Shown here: positions 7,910-15,679 of the stretch, piece by piece
Layout: every line of letters begins with the position of its first letter
Position numbering within the stretch: the first letter of the stretch is position 1
NCBI RefSeq assembly: GCF_002377905.1
Contig: NZ_DFQS01000071.1
Span: forward strand, 1-24,447
DNA length: 24,447 nt
Reading direction: 5' to 3'
Source of the DNA: Psychrobacter sp. UBA3483
GTDB taxonomy: Bacteria; Pseudomonadota; Gammaproteobacteria; Pseudomonadales; Moraxellaceae
Translations under genes and position numbers: made by a program
The notes under the pieces: model-generated
What the model saw: the letters and a program-made list of their open reading frames with translations, nothing else
What the model was told of the DNA's origin: nothing
Databases searched by the model: none

Positions 7910-8968
7910 TTAATTATTAGTTTGTTTGTTGTCAGTAGCTTGATTATTTTCTGTATTCTCAGTGATTTCTTCTTTGGGCAAATACTTATCGAGCGCCGCT
8001 TGACGATGCGCCTCATCGGCTAATGGGAAGCCTAATTTCGCGCGTGCTTCGACGTAACCAATGGCAACTTTACGAGCCAGCGTACGTACACGCAGAATGA
8101 AACGCTGACGTTCTGTCACCGAAATCGCACCGCGCGCATCAAGTAAGTTAAAGGCATGTGACGCTTTTAGCACCATCTCATAAGCTGGTAATGGCAAACC
8201 TTCAGCAACCAACTTATCAGCCTGCTGCTCATAAAAATCAAACATCTGCCCCATCATTGGCACATCAGCGTGCTCAAAGTTATAGGTTGATTGCTCAACT
8301 TCGTTTTGATGGAAAACATCGCCATAAGTCACGCGACCAAATTCGCCATCTGCCCAAACCAAGTCGTAAACGCTATCGACGCCTTGTACATACATTGCCA
8401 AGCGCTCAAGACCATAAGTAATCTCGCCTGTCACGGGGAAACATTCGATACCGCCAACTTGTTGGAAATAAGTAAACTGCGTCACTTCCATCCCGTTGAG
8501 CCAAATCTCCCAACCAAGTCCCCATGCACCTAGGGTTGGCGACTCCCAGTTGTCCTCCACAAAACGCACATCATGTACCAATGGATCAATACCGATAGCG
8601 CGTAGTGAATCCAAATACAGCTCTTGGATATTGGGCGGATTGGGCTTTAAAACCACTTGGAATTGATAATAATGTTGTAGACGATTCGGATTATCACCGT
8701 AACGCCCATCAGTTGGACGGCGTGATGGCTGCACATACGCCGCATTCCAGCGCTCAGGACCTAATGAGCGCAAAAATGTCGCGGTGTGAAAGGTACCGGC
8801 GCCCACCTCCATATCATATGGTTGCAGGATGACGCAGCCTTTGTCCGCCCAGTAGTTCTGTAGGGTTAGGATTAAATCTTGAAACGTCATCGGCTGAGCG
8901 TGTTTTTCTTGTGTCATCGAAGTTGTCGCTTGAGATGTCATAGTTTGGATTGTCACAGTTTGGGGCAT
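7910..8968 (-). CDS. glyQ: Glycyl-tRNA synthetase alpha subunit
   Basis: Alpha subunit of the tetrameric bacterial glycyl-tRNA synthetase, carrying the class II catalytic core that makes glycyl-adenylate. Diagnostic blocks include DMEVGAGTFHTATFLRSLGP, YVQPSRRPTDGRYGDNPNRL and EVTQFTYFQQVGG. The family homology starts near residue 27 (MTFQDLILTLQNYW). The frame opens 26 residues earlier, with Met codons at residues 1, 10, 18 and 27 and no strong Shine-Dalgarno before any of them, so the true start is uncertain. The C-terminus ends in a Thr/Asn/Gln-rich tail. It is the first gene of a glyQ-glyS operon. A TATAAT at 8994-8999 on the minus strand could be a -10 element, although no good -35 is visible. 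Confidence 0.96.
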   Translation of the reverse strand: MPQTVTIQTMTSQATTSMTQEKHAQPMTFQDLILTLQNYWADKGCVILQPYDMEVGAGTFHTATFLRSLGPERWNAAYVQPSRRPTDGRYGDNPNRLQHYYQFQVVLKPNPPNIQELYLDSLRAIGIDPLVHDVRFVEDNWESPTLGAWGLGWEIWLNGMEVTQFTYFQQVGGIECFPVTGEITYGLERLAMYVQGVDSVYDLVWADGEFGRVTYGDVFHQNEVEQSTYNFEHADVPMMGQMFDFYEQQADKLVAEGLPLPAYEMVLKASHAFNLLDARGAISVTERQRFILRVRTLARKVAIGYVEARAKLGFPLADEAHRQAALDKYLPKEEITENTENNQATDNKQTNN

Positions 8969-9194
8969 GTAATAACGCCACGGTGGAATTGATATTATAA
9001 AATAAGATATTGATAGCGCGCGTATCGCCTATTTGGCAACGGCTCTATTTGCCTGCTCACCTTACTAAAAATTGACTATTTTATCTATATTTAGCGCAAT
9101 TAAATTTGTCTAAAGCGCTCAAATAGCCAGTTATTTGCTATGTTCATTGTCAAACTCTGCCTATAGCGGTTACTAAACCGATAGATATATAATA

Positions 9195-9229
9195 AGATAA
9201 AAAAATACCCAAATGCGTGAGCATTCGGG
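9195..9229 (-). terminator. Strong minus-strand terminator upstream of glyQ
   Basis: On the minus strand, CCCGAATGC and GCATTTGGG pair fully, with one G-U wobble, around a TCAC loop and run into TATTTTTTTAT. On the plus strand the same stem has an A-C mismatch, so the minus direction is the better terminator. It ends either the PspC-gene transcript or a small RNA. Confidence 0.8.
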
Positions 9230-9343
9230 CAGGAGGAAAAGTGTGTCGCAGGCATCCTGATGAGTCAGGCTTTTTGTTTTTTCATGGGCTATTATTTTTA
9301 TTTTAGCCTTGTACTTTATATTGTTACCGTTATTCAGATGACT
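9196..9343 (-). ncRNA. Candidate small RNA between the PspC gene and glyQ
   Basis: This is a tentative call. On the minus strand, TTGACG (9372-9377) and TATTAA (9350-9355) are 16 bp apart and could start a transcript near 9343. The RNA would contain a GGCTA/TAGCC hairpin (9287-9308), a CCTGA/TCAGG hairpin (9256-9269), a single-stranded C/U-rich stretch (CTTTTCCTCCTGCCC) complementary to Shine-Dalgarno sequences, and the U-tract terminator at 9195-9229. That order is typical of an Hfq-dependent regulator. A processed 3' UTR of the PspC gene would look the same. Confidence 0.3.
9256..9282 (+). terminator. Weak plus-strand terminator-like hairpin
   Basis: A 5-bp stem (CCTGA / TCAGG) with a TGAG loop is followed by CTTTTTGTTTTTT on the plus strand. 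The stem is short. No plus-strand gene ends here, although a GTG frame with AGGAGG upstream starts at 9241 and encodes only about 21 residues. Confidence 0.35.
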
Positions 9344-9411
9344 TTGTCTTTAATATTGAGAACTTAATACTCGTCAAATTTTATATTCGTCTTAACTTTT
9401 TAACTTTGCTC

Positions 9412-9624
9412 TTACTCATAAGACTGAGCGTTTGCTTTAGGCATGATTATCCATAAGACAATATAAATTAAAATACCTGGAACGGCGGCGCTCATCGTTG
9501 AGACAATCACAAAAAGTAATCTTACCCATGTTGGCGACCAGCCGACATATTCTGCAATTCCGCCCATCACACCTGCGATCATACGATTATTTCTTGAGCG
9601 ATGTAATTTTGCTAACTTAGCCAA
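9412..9624 (-). CDS. PspC-domain small membrane protein
   Basis: Protein of 70 residues that is essentially one PspC domain. RNNRMIAGVMGGIAEYVGWSP (residues 11-31) gives the family glycine-rich block, followed by TWVRLLFVIVSTMS and a second hydrophobic stretch (ILIYIVLWIIMP) near the C-terminus. PspC proteins are inner-membrane members of the phage-shock envelope-stress response. In E. coli PspC works with PspB, but no pspA, pspB or pspF is visible here, so this stand-alone copy may have another role. The start is taken as TTG at 9624 because GAGAGG lies eight bases upstream. The first in-frame ATG is at residue 14, inside the domain. Confidence 0.85.
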   Translation of the reverse strand: MAKLAKLHRSRNNRMIAGVMGGIAEYVGWSPTWVRLLFVIVSTMSAAVPGILIYIVLWIIMPKANAQSYE

Positions 9625-10141
9625 ATCAATTACCTCTCTTATTATTTATACTTATTTTTAATGTATTATTTAACGTTATTTTCTATAATTTATTTTGAAA
9701 CGTTATAAAAATTCATAACTCTTTTGAACTTACGAATAAGTATAGCAACTATTGACTTTTTATCTGTTGATGATATAGACGTACTTTGTGAGTTTATGCT
9801 ACTTAAACTTACTCTAAGCTCTCGTAATTGCGCCTAAACCCCTGATTTTAAATAACTATTTCAAAATGTTTCATGATTCACTTTGTTTCGCTTATATTAC
9901 ATATTCTGTTACAACCTCAAAAAGCTTAAGCAATTACTTTAAATCTGTTTAGGTCGAAAATCTTTATTATCTATTGATAATTTAATACTAAAAGCCCTTT
10001 CTAAAATAACGCCTATTTACAATAACCTACCTGTAAATCTATCCAAACCTTTATACCATGCTATTAGATTATCGATGCTTAGCAAATATGATTTGCCACG
10101 ATAAATGATAAATAAAATAAAAACAGCATATAAGGAAAACC
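9625..10141. other. AT-rich divergent intergenic region
   Basis: This region separates the PspC gene (minus) from the NadR-like gene (plus) and must hold both promoters. I find no coding frame. Upstream of the PspC gene the octamer ATAACGTT (minus strand) occurs twice, about 27 bp apart. Next to the NadR-like gene is the GCAAAT/ATTTGC inverted repeat listed separately. No hairpin with a T-run is visible. Confidence 0.5.
10082..10096. promoter_or_regulatory. Inverted repeat upstream of the NadR-like gene
   Basis: GCAAAT, three bases, then ATTTGC: a perfect 6-bp inverted repeat about 46 bp before the NadR-like start codon. Its position fits an operator for NAD-salvage control, but it does not match a regulator motif I can name with confidence. 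Confidence 0.35.
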
Positions 10142-11182
10142 ATGTACGAATCAGGATTAATGATTGGACATTTTGAACCCCTACATTTAGGACAAATGCG
10201 CAGTATATTGGACGCCGCAGGACAAGCAAAAACCCTTCATATCGTCGTTATGACGCACCCTGCTCCGCATCCAGACTTTACTATTACCTTGCAAGATAAG
10301 GCGCGTTGGCTACAGATGGCGTGCGCAGATTTGCCATTTATCCATATTCATACCACCGATGAGATTGAGCTACCGCTACATGAAAGCTTTGCCGATGTAA
10401 GCATCGATATTGCGGCGAGCAATGCCAAGCTGCAACGCTTAAAAGATGCATTAGGCCTGCCAACAGAAACGGTATTATTTGTCGCAGAGAACCATCCTTT
10501 GGCACAATTGGACGTTTGTGAGCAGCTCATCATGCGGGTGCTCACCACACCATTACAGCCTGAATTTGACTCTTATGCGATTGCACGTAATCCGGTTGCG
10601 CACTGGTCGGCGCTGCACCCACAAGTACGCGGCGACTATACCAAAACGGTTGCCATCGTCGGCGGTGAAAGCTCGGGCAAGACGACATTGGTACATAAGC
10701 TTGCCAACTATTATGGGGCTAGCTTTGCGCTAGAGATGGGACGGCTGTATGTCGGCACAGATTTGGGAGGTAGCGAGATTGGTCTGCAGTATAGCGATTA
10801 TGGTCCCATTGCTCTCAATCATGCCCAAGCTATCCGCGCTGCCGCTGCTAGAGCAACGGCGCCTGTAACCATTATTGATACAGATTTCGTCACTACGCAG
10901 GCTTTTTGTGAAGAGTACGAAGGTCGTACCCATCCCTTTGTGAGCGCATGTATCGATGAGTTTCGCCTAGACCATACCATTATGCTCGATAACAATACGC
11001 CATGGGTTGACGATGGCATGCGCTCATTGGGTACGCCTGAGGCTCGCGGTCGCTTTGAGCAGCGCTTATTAGATATTTTTGCCCGTCATGATATTAAGCC
11101 GCATATGATTGATAAGCCAGATTATGATGCTCGCTATCAGCAAGCCCTGTTAATCATCGACGCGCTTATTTATGGTAAATAA
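10142..11182 (+). CDS. nadR: NadR-like bifunctional NMN adenylyltransferase / nicotinamide riboside kinase
   Basis: Cytoplasmic enzyme of NAD salvage, 346 residues with two domains. Residues 1-155 resemble the nicotinamide-mononucleotide adenylyltransferase domain of NadR. Residues 165-346 are the ribosylnicotinamide kinase domain, with P-loop GGESSGKTT (174-182), LQYSDY, the IDTDFVTTQAFCEEYEGR block and NNTPWVDDGMRSLG, all close to E. coli NadR. The N-terminal helix-turn-helix repressor domain of E. coli NadR is absent. In the adenylyltransferase domain the nucleotidyl-transfer motif reads GHFEPLHLGQ (9-18), so the second His of HxGH is Gln, and the downstream ISxTxxR-type motif is SYAIAR (144-149). 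The kinase activity is well supported and the adenylyltransferase activity is doubtful. The start follows AAGGAAAACC. PnuC follows on the same strand. Confidence 0.88.
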   Translation: MYESGLMIGHFEPLHLGQMRSILDAAGQAKTLHIVVMTHPAPHPDFTITLQDKARWLQMACADLPFIHIHTTDEIELPLHESFADVSIDIAASNAKLQRLKDALGLPTETVLFVAENHPLAQLDVCEQLIMRVLTTPLQPEFDSYAIARNPVAHWSALHPQVRGDYTKTVAIVGGESSGKTTLVHKLANYYGASFALEMGRLYVGTDLGGSEIGLQYSDYGPIALNHAQAIRAAAARATAPVTIIDTDFVTTQAFCEEYEGRTHPFVSACIDEFRLDHTIMLDNNTPWVDDGMRSLGTPEARGRFEQRLLDIFARHDIKPHMIDKPDYDARYQQALLIIDALIYGK

Positions 11183-11281
11183 CAAACTTAAAAAAACCAT
11201 AGAAAAAATGCTGTTAAAAAAAACAACTCTAAAATAAGAAAAAAACGATAATAGCTTTCATACTTTGAGGAAAGAGACGTT

Positions 11282-12040
11282 ATGCGTATTCAGCTTCTAG
11301 ACAACATCACCGGGAAATGGGCGATACAATGGACTGTCCTATGGTTTATTTGCGGTGTCATTGCTTTATCAGCAGGCTTTTGGCTGACCACCGAACACAA
11401 TACCCTTGATTGGTTTTACTTAGCCGTGTCATTTATCGGTTTGATTTGCGTGGTGTCATTATCGTTCCGCAAAAATGTTCTAGGTAATGGTTTTGGGATG
11501 GCAGCGACCGCAGGCGAATTTGTGGTTCAAGCCACTTCTGGCGCCGTTGGTTTGATGCTCGCGCCGTTATTTAACTTTTTTAGTCATCTTTATGGGATTT
11601 TTTATTGGTCTAAGCATACGGACGCCGATGGCGATATGGTGCCCAAAGCTGCCAGTCGCTGGATTTGGCTATTAACCATTGCCTTTATGGTGATCGGTTT
11701 GGCGCTATTCCCCACCGTCAATGATTTACTCGCTAGCTATGGTTACGCCGTTGTTGAAGATGATAATAGTAAATTCTTGGGCTTTATCTCTTTCTTTTGG
11801 ATTAACGTTATCGCTTTTGTGCTATCTATCACTGCGCAGGCAGCGATGATTCTGCGTTATTCATTTAACTGGTGGTTATGGATTTTATCCAATTTTGTTT
11901 GGCTGACCGTTAACCTAATGTCAGGCAACTATATCTTCGCCATTCAAACCATGGTCTACCAAGTCAACTCCTTTGTCGGACTGTATGAATGGTACCGCAG
12001 CGAGCAAGATTCTAGAGAATTAGCCCAACCAGTACGTTAA
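11282..12040 (+). CDS. pnuC: Nicotinamide riboside transporter PnuC
   Basis: Inner-membrane facilitator for nicotinamide riboside, 252 residues with about seven hydrophobic segments. The family features are the WTVLWF start of the first helix, the FFSHLYGIFYW region, the RYSFNWWLWILSNFVW segment and the C-terminal YQVNSFVGLYEWYR, where PnuC proteins carry substrate-binding Trp and Asn residues. The gene lies 100 bp after the NadR-like kinase on the same strand. Transport coupled to phosphorylation is the known PnuC/NadR logic, because the kinase traps the riboside inside the cell. The ribosome-binding site GAGGAAAG precedes the ATG. E. coli PnuC is of similar length, about 239 residues. Confidence 0.93.
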   Translation: MRIQLLDNITGKWAIQWTVLWFICGVIALSAGFWLTTEHNTLDWFYLAVSFIGLICVVSLSFRKNVLGNGFGMAATAGEFVVQATSGAVGLMLAPLFNFFSHLYGIFYWSKHTDADGDMVPKAASRWIWLLTIAFMVIGLALFPTVNDLLASYGYAVVEDDNSKFLGFISFFWINVIAFVLSITAQAAMILRYSFNWWLWILSNFVWLTVNLMSGNYIFAIQTMVYQVNSFVGLYEWYRSEQDSRELAQPVR

Positions 12041-12210
12041 TGGATAATTTTAGTAAAATATAAAAGTTGAAAAACAGACAAATGAGGTTAATAAGATGGC
12101 ATGATTTGACTGTGGGGTTTACCAGATAAAATGGCGGATTGCGTAAATTAGTGCTACAACTGGTATTAATAAGTCGATTTACTCATTTATTCGCTAACAG
12201 GGAGGTTAGT

Positions 12211-12660
12211 ATGTCTCGTACCCGTCAAGGCCGTATGTCAAAACGCACACTTGAGCAATGGCTCAGTGAATATTCTGTCAGTCATCAAAACTTAGTCAAT
12301 AAAAAAATCCATTGGCTCTGTGTTCCAACCATTTTCGTCAGTATTTTAGGCATGGGCATGTCGCTATCGGTCTGGTTCACCTTGGTGATGAGCGCCTTAG
12401 TTTTAATCTTCTATATGCGTTTATCGACGCCGCTGTTTTTGGCAATGGGCATGTTTATTCTCGTATGCTTATCAGTGATGACGCTACTTCCGTGGGGCTT
12501 TAAGGTTTGGGCGGCTGTCTTTGTTATTGCTTGGATTGGACAGTTTGTCGGTCATAAAATTGAAGGCAAAAAACCGTCTTTCTTTGAAGATTTACAGTTC
12601 TTGCTGATTGGTCCAGCATGGGTAGCTAATAGCTTAATGCGCCGTAAAAAAGTTGAATAA
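12211..12660 (+). CDS. DUF962 / Mpo1-like membrane protein
   Basis: Protein of 149 residues in the DUF962 (YGL010w/Mpo1-like) family. The family pattern is clear: SVSHQNLVNKKIHWLCVP near the N-terminus, four hydrophobic segments, then GQFVGHKIEGKKPSFFEDL and LLIGPAWVANSLMRR. The conserved histidines (SHQN, KKIHW, VGHKIEG) are those expected for iron binding. Yeast Mpo1 is an Fe(II) dioxygenase that acts on 2-hydroxy fatty acids in alpha-oxidation. Extending that activity to this bacterial protein is inference. The ATG at 12211 is chosen because AGGGAGG precedes it. An upstream frame would add 24 residues without a good ribosome-binding site. Confidence 0.85.
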   Translation: MSRTRQGRMSKRTLEQWLSEYSVSHQNLVNKKIHWLCVPTIFVSILGMGMSLSVWFTLVMSALVLIFYMRLSTPLFLAMGMFILVCLSVMTLLPWGFKVWAAVFVIAWIGQFVGHKIEGKKPSFFEDLQFLLIGPAWVANSLMRRKKVE

Positions 12661-12708
12661 ATGGTATTTAATATTGTTACTATTTTAACTTTTCCATGTA
12701 ATACAGAC

Positions 12709-12750
12709 AAAAAAGCGCCACCCAATAATAAATTGAGTAGCGCTTTTTTT
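12709..12750 (-). terminator. Bidirectional terminator between DUF962 and nitroreductase genes
   Basis: AAAAAAGCGC and GCGCTTTTTT flank an imperfect inner stem that includes CAAT/ATTG. On the minus strand the two inner mismatches become G-U pairs, giving an uninterrupted stem of about 12 bp, so it is strongest for the nitroreductase transcript. Confidence 0.8.
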
Positions 12751-12787
12751 ATTTGCTTACTATTTTGAAATTATTTTAAAAAATAGC

Positions 12788-13399
12788 TTATTTACCAAAT
12801 ACTTTCATACGATCTTCGACAGGCTTAAATGCTTTGTCGCCCGCTGGTTGTTCAATAGCGCCAAATACCATTTGTGCATTTAGTTCCCAATGCTCATCGA
12901 TATTCCACTGTTCAGAAACTTTCTTATCGATAATTGGATTGTAATGCTGTAAGTTGGCACCGACATCAATACTGGCTAATGCCGTCCAAATAATGTATTG
13001 ATGCATGGCATTGGTTTGATCCGCCCAAATTGGGAATTTATCCGCATATAAAGGTGCAGCAGCTTGCATGTCTCTGACAACGCTATGGTCTTCAAAGAAC
13101 AAAATAGTACCAGCGCCGGCTTTAAAGCCATCCATTTTTTGCTTGGTCGCCGCAAATTGCTCTTCGTTATCGACGATATCGCGTAGGGTATCTTCGGTTA
13201 ATTGCCAAAGCTTGTTATGGTCGTCACCAAACAAAACAGCGATACGCGTTGATTGCGAGTTAAATGACGATGGCGTATGCAACACTGCATGTTCAACCAA
13301 CTCGACAATTTCATCATTTGAAACGGGTAATTGATCGCTCAAAGCATAAACTGAACGACGTTTTTCTGCCAATTTCTCTAATGTTTTTAGGTCTGACAT
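12788..13399 (-). CDS. Nitroreductase family protein (YdgI/HBN1 type)
   Basis: Probable FMN-dependent NAD(P)H oxidoreductase of 203 residues in the nitroreductase superfamily. The N-terminal segment EKRRSVYALSDQLPVSNDEI and the following HAVLHTPSSFNSQSTRIAVL are typical of the YdgI/HBN1 subgroup and carry the predicted FMN-binding Arg and Ser residues. LASIDVGANLQHYNPIID is the second family block. Substrates of the subgroup include nitro compounds and quinones, and the natural one is unknown. The ATG at 13399 is preferred because GGAG lies seven bases upstream. An in-frame ATG at 13411 would place that GGAG inside the gene. The gene is downstream of two pirin genes on the same strand. Confidence 0.88.
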   Translation of the reverse strand: MSDLKTLEKLAEKRRSVYALSDQLPVSNDEIVELVEHAVLHTPSSFNSQSTRIAVLFGDDHNKLWQLTEDTLRDIVDNEEQFAATKQKMDGFKAGAGTILFFEDHSVVRDMQAAAPLYADKFPIWADQTNAMHQYIIWTALASIDVGANLQHYNPIIDKKVSEQWNIDEHWELNAQMVFGAIEQPAGDKAFKPVEDRMKVFGK

Positions 13400-13419
13400 A
13401 GTTTTCTCCATATTATTTA

Positions 13420-13451
13420 TTAAGTATATTAGTGATTAAGTATATTAGTGA
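13420..13451. repeat. Exact 16-bp tandem duplication in the nitroreductase leader
   Basis: TTAAGTATATTAGTGA occurs twice head to tail (13420-13435 and 13436-13451) with no mismatch, followed by a partial third copy (TTA). On the minus strand each copy holds a TATACT, a possible -10 element, about 25-50 bases before the nitroreductase start codon. Confidence 0.75.
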
Positions 13452-13534
13452 TTAGAGGCTAATGAATACGAGTACGATTAATGGGTAATACCAAGCAACC
13501 ATACTATCAACAAATCTGCTGTATTATAAGAAAG

Positions 13535-13550
13535 ATTGACCTTAATCAAT
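13535..13550. promoter_or_regulatory. Inverted repeat upstream of the nitroreductase gene
   Basis: ATTGA, six bases, then TCAAT. This perfect 5-bp inverted repeat lies about 140 bp before the nitroreductase start codon and past the end of the 312-residue pirin gene. The spacing fits the loose LysR-type pattern, but so short a repeat is weak evidence. Confidence 0.25.
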
Positions 13551-13611
13551 ACTTCCTTTTTGTAATTACATCTTATTAATAGTCTATAGAAACCAAGATA
13601 AACTAAACAAA

Positions 13612-14550
13612 TTAACCTTTAAAGCCTTGCGGTAATTCTGGTGCTGGCAAGCGTTTCATGTCTGAGTCGACATTACCAAAACGCTCATGACCGTTGTTCC
13701 AGTCGATGATAGATTGCTCAATCTCTTCTTTGTTGTCGGCGACAAAGTTCCACCACAGCAGCACTTGATTGTTTAATGGCTCACCGCCGATAAACATCAC
13801 GCGGGTGCCTTTTTTGGCGACTAGCTTGATACTTTTATTATTGGCAACGTCGCTATCGTGGAAGCGGAACAATTGATCTTGCTCACAAATCTTGCCTTCG
13901 GACTCGATCTGCCCTTCTGTCACCAAAATACCATATTCAAAACCCGGCTCTAGGTTAAGCGTAACTTCACCATCTTCTAAGAAATAAACGTCGATACCGA
14001 CCATTTTTGAATATTGAATGGTTGGCGCTTCATAACGCTCACCTGTGACACTGTGGTAGCTACCCGTCGTCAAAATCATCTCAACATTATTTTCCGTCCA
14101 CGTCGGTAGTTCTGGATAATGATGGAAACTACGTTCGATTTGTTGATCGGTCGGTAGCGCAATCCACAGCTGTACCATACTTAGACCACGAGCGGCATCT
14201 GCCGAACCGCCGGTATCAGGAAAGACGCTTTGCTCTGTGTGGCTGATTCCTTGGGTTAGACCAGTACCTGCTGTCATGACGTTGACTTGATTTTTAGTAA
14301 TCACTTGCTTATTACCCAAGCTGTCTTTGTGCAGCACCTCACCATTTAACATCCAGCTAAAGGTTTGCAGGTTGGTATGCGGATGACGACCGACTTGCAT
14401 GCCTGTTTCATCTTCGCCAAATTCAGCAGGACCTGCATGGTCTAGAAAGCACCAAGCACCAATTGGCTGCTTGCCTTTATTGGGTAACAGACGAGCAATG
14501 GGAATGCCGCCCACATCTGCTAAGCGCGGCTCTAGGGTTTCAATACTCAT
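13612..14550 (-). CDS. Pirin family protein (312 residues)
   Basis: Cupin-fold metalloprotein of the pirin family. The likely metal ligands are visible: HPH in the block GRHPHTNLQTFSW (about residues 55-57) and His/Glu in GLTQGISHTE (about 100-106). A second cupin half fills the C-terminus (EPGFEYGILVTEGQIESEG and following). Some bacterial pirins are quercetinases and others act in redox-related regulation, so the precise role here is open. The start has AGAGGTAAATC before the ATG. It lies 90 bp after the 237-residue pirin on the same strand and may be cotranscribed with it. The two pirins differ clearly in length and sequence, so they are not a recent duplication. Confidence 0.93.
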   Translation of the reverse strand: MSIETLEPRLADVGGIPIARLLPNKGKQPIGAWCFLDHAGPAEFGEDETGMQVGRHPHTNLQTFSWMLNGEVLHKDSLGNKQVITKNQVNVMTAGTGLTQGISHTEQSVFPDTGGSADAARGLSMVQLWIALPTDQQIERSFHHYPELPTWTENNVEMILTTGSYHSVTGERYEAPTIQYSKMVGIDVYFLEDGEVTLNLEPGFEYGILVTEGQIESEGKICEQDQLFRFHDSDVANNKSIKLVAKKGTRVMFIGGEPLNNQVLLWWNFVADNKEEIEQSIIDWNNGHERFGNVDSDMKRLPAPELPQGFKG

Positions 14551-14640
14551 GATTTACCTCTTATGATGTAATATAGAATCTAGTGTGACCAAAAGATAAA
14601 AATTAATGTCTATTATTTGGCATTAAAAGCTCATTTAGTA

Positions 14641-15354
14641 TCAAAAGCTCATAGGTACTTCCATGAGCAAAACTCTGGCCTCATCGAGGACATCCATCGT
14701 AAAGTTCTTAGTATCCCAAACACCTAGACCATCGCGGGTATCCAAAGTGTTACCGTTTATAACGACTTTACCGCTAATGACAAAAATATAGACACCATTG
14801 TTAGGATTTTTAAGCTGATACGTCTCTGTCACGCCTTTATCAAAATCACCCATACTGAACCATGCATCTTGATGAATCCACACGCCTGCATCATCGCTAT
14901 TAGGCGATAAAATTTGGTTAAACGCATTTGGCTTCATCAGTTCATCCATACGGATTTGCTGATAACGAGGCTCAACGTTCATTTTGTTTGGGATGACCCA
15001 AATCTGTAAAAAACTCACCGCCTCATGATTATCGGCGTTCATTTCACTATGGGTGATACCCGTACCTGCCGACATGACTTGGATTTCACCGGTTTCAATG
15101 ATGCCATTATTACCGATGTTATCGCCGTGACCGAGCTTGCCTGATAAAGGAATACTGATAATTTCCATATCACGATGTGAATGTTTACCAAAACCTTGAC
15201 CTGCGATGACAAAATCATCATTAATGACACGTAGCGCACCAAAGCCCATACGTTCTGGATTATGATAATTGGCAAAACTAAAGGTATGCTTGCTTTTTAA
15301 CCAACCATGGTTGGCATCGCCACGAGAATCCGCTGCATGATAGATGGTTCTCAT
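14641..15354 (-). CDS. Pirin family protein (YhhW-like, 237 residues)
   Basis: Pirin of the short E. coli YhhW type (about 231 residues in E. coli, a quercetin 2,3-dioxygenase in vitro). N-terminal HTFSFANYHNPERMGFGALRVINDD is the family start block. The metal ligands sit in KHSHRDMEIIS and TGITHSEMNA. The gene is first in the minus-strand series pirin, pirin, nitroreductase, and its promoter carries a LysR-type box shared with doxX. The stop codon lies in a short duplicated patch: AAAAGCTCAT occurs at 14624-14633 and again at 14643-14652, which looks like local slippage just past the gene. Confidence 0.94.
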   Translation of the reverse strand: MRTIYHAADSRGDANHGWLKSKHTFSFANYHNPERMGFGALRVINDDFVIAGQGFGKHSHRDMEIISIPLSGKLGHGDNIGNNGIIETGEIQVMSAGTGITHSEMNADNHEAVSFLQIWVIPNKMNVEPRYQQIRMDELMKPNAFNQILSPNSDDAGVWIHQDAWFSMGDFDKGVTETYQLKNPNNGVYIFVISGKVVINGNTLDTRDGLGVWDTKNFTMDVLDEARVLLMEVPMSF

Positions 15355-15679
15355 AATGTATCCTTAATTATTAGTAAGTCAAACGGCTTTAGAATTTGAC
15401 ATTCATTAACTCGTTTAAACAATGAAACTATTATAATTGTTGTCTACTAACAGATAAACAACGATATTCGCAATTGACTATTCTTATTTTTAGAACAATG
15501 TCATCATAAAGTTAAGGTAATATATTTATAACAGAACCCTGTATACTCATAACAGTACAACTAGCTTGAGCTGTTACTATGGCCAAAGTTACGATAAAAG
15601 TGTCATGAAAAAAAGTAACGCGAGCAGGTGTAAATTGAGTCCAGAAGATGTTAATCATACGATATAAGGAAATTTAACC
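15355..15679. other. Divergent regulatory region between pirin and GNAT genes
   Basis: This region holds no coding frame. It contains the conserved LysR-type promoter module for the pirin gene (15428-15497). On the other side are several TAACAG/CTGTTA-type half-sites between about 15525 and 15580, whose significance is unclear. The GNAT gene follows AAGGAAATTTAACC at the right edge. Confidence 0.5.
15428..15497 (-). promoter_or_regulatory. LysR-type promoter of the 237-residue pirin gene
   Basis: On the minus strand, TTTATC (15453-15458) and TATAAT (15430-15435) are 17 bp apart. A TTCT-N7-AGAA dyad (15481-15495) is centred about 65 bp before the inferred transcription start, the classical place for a LysR-type activator. 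The module aligns without gaps to the doxX promoter, about 50 of 70 positions identical by hand count. Confidence 0.65.

Noticed and set aside
8969..9194. Glycine riboswitch or T-box in the glyQ leader
   Set aside because: None of the conserved core sequences are visible, and T-box control of glyQS is not expected in gammaproteobacteria.
9156..9253. Minus-strand mini-frame beginning MPATHFSSCPNAHAFG
   Set aside because: It reads straight through the terminator hairpin and lacks a properly spaced ribosome-binding site, so it is probably chance coding.
9257..9264. CTGATGAG, which resembles a hammerhead ribozyme core
   Set aside because: No GAAA box or flanking stems follow at the required spacing. 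The bases are explained by a short terminator-like hairpin.
13612..15354. The two pirin genes as a recent tandem duplication
   Set aside because: Lengths (312 and 237 residues) and sequences differ strongly outside the metal motifs. They belong to separate pirin subgroups.
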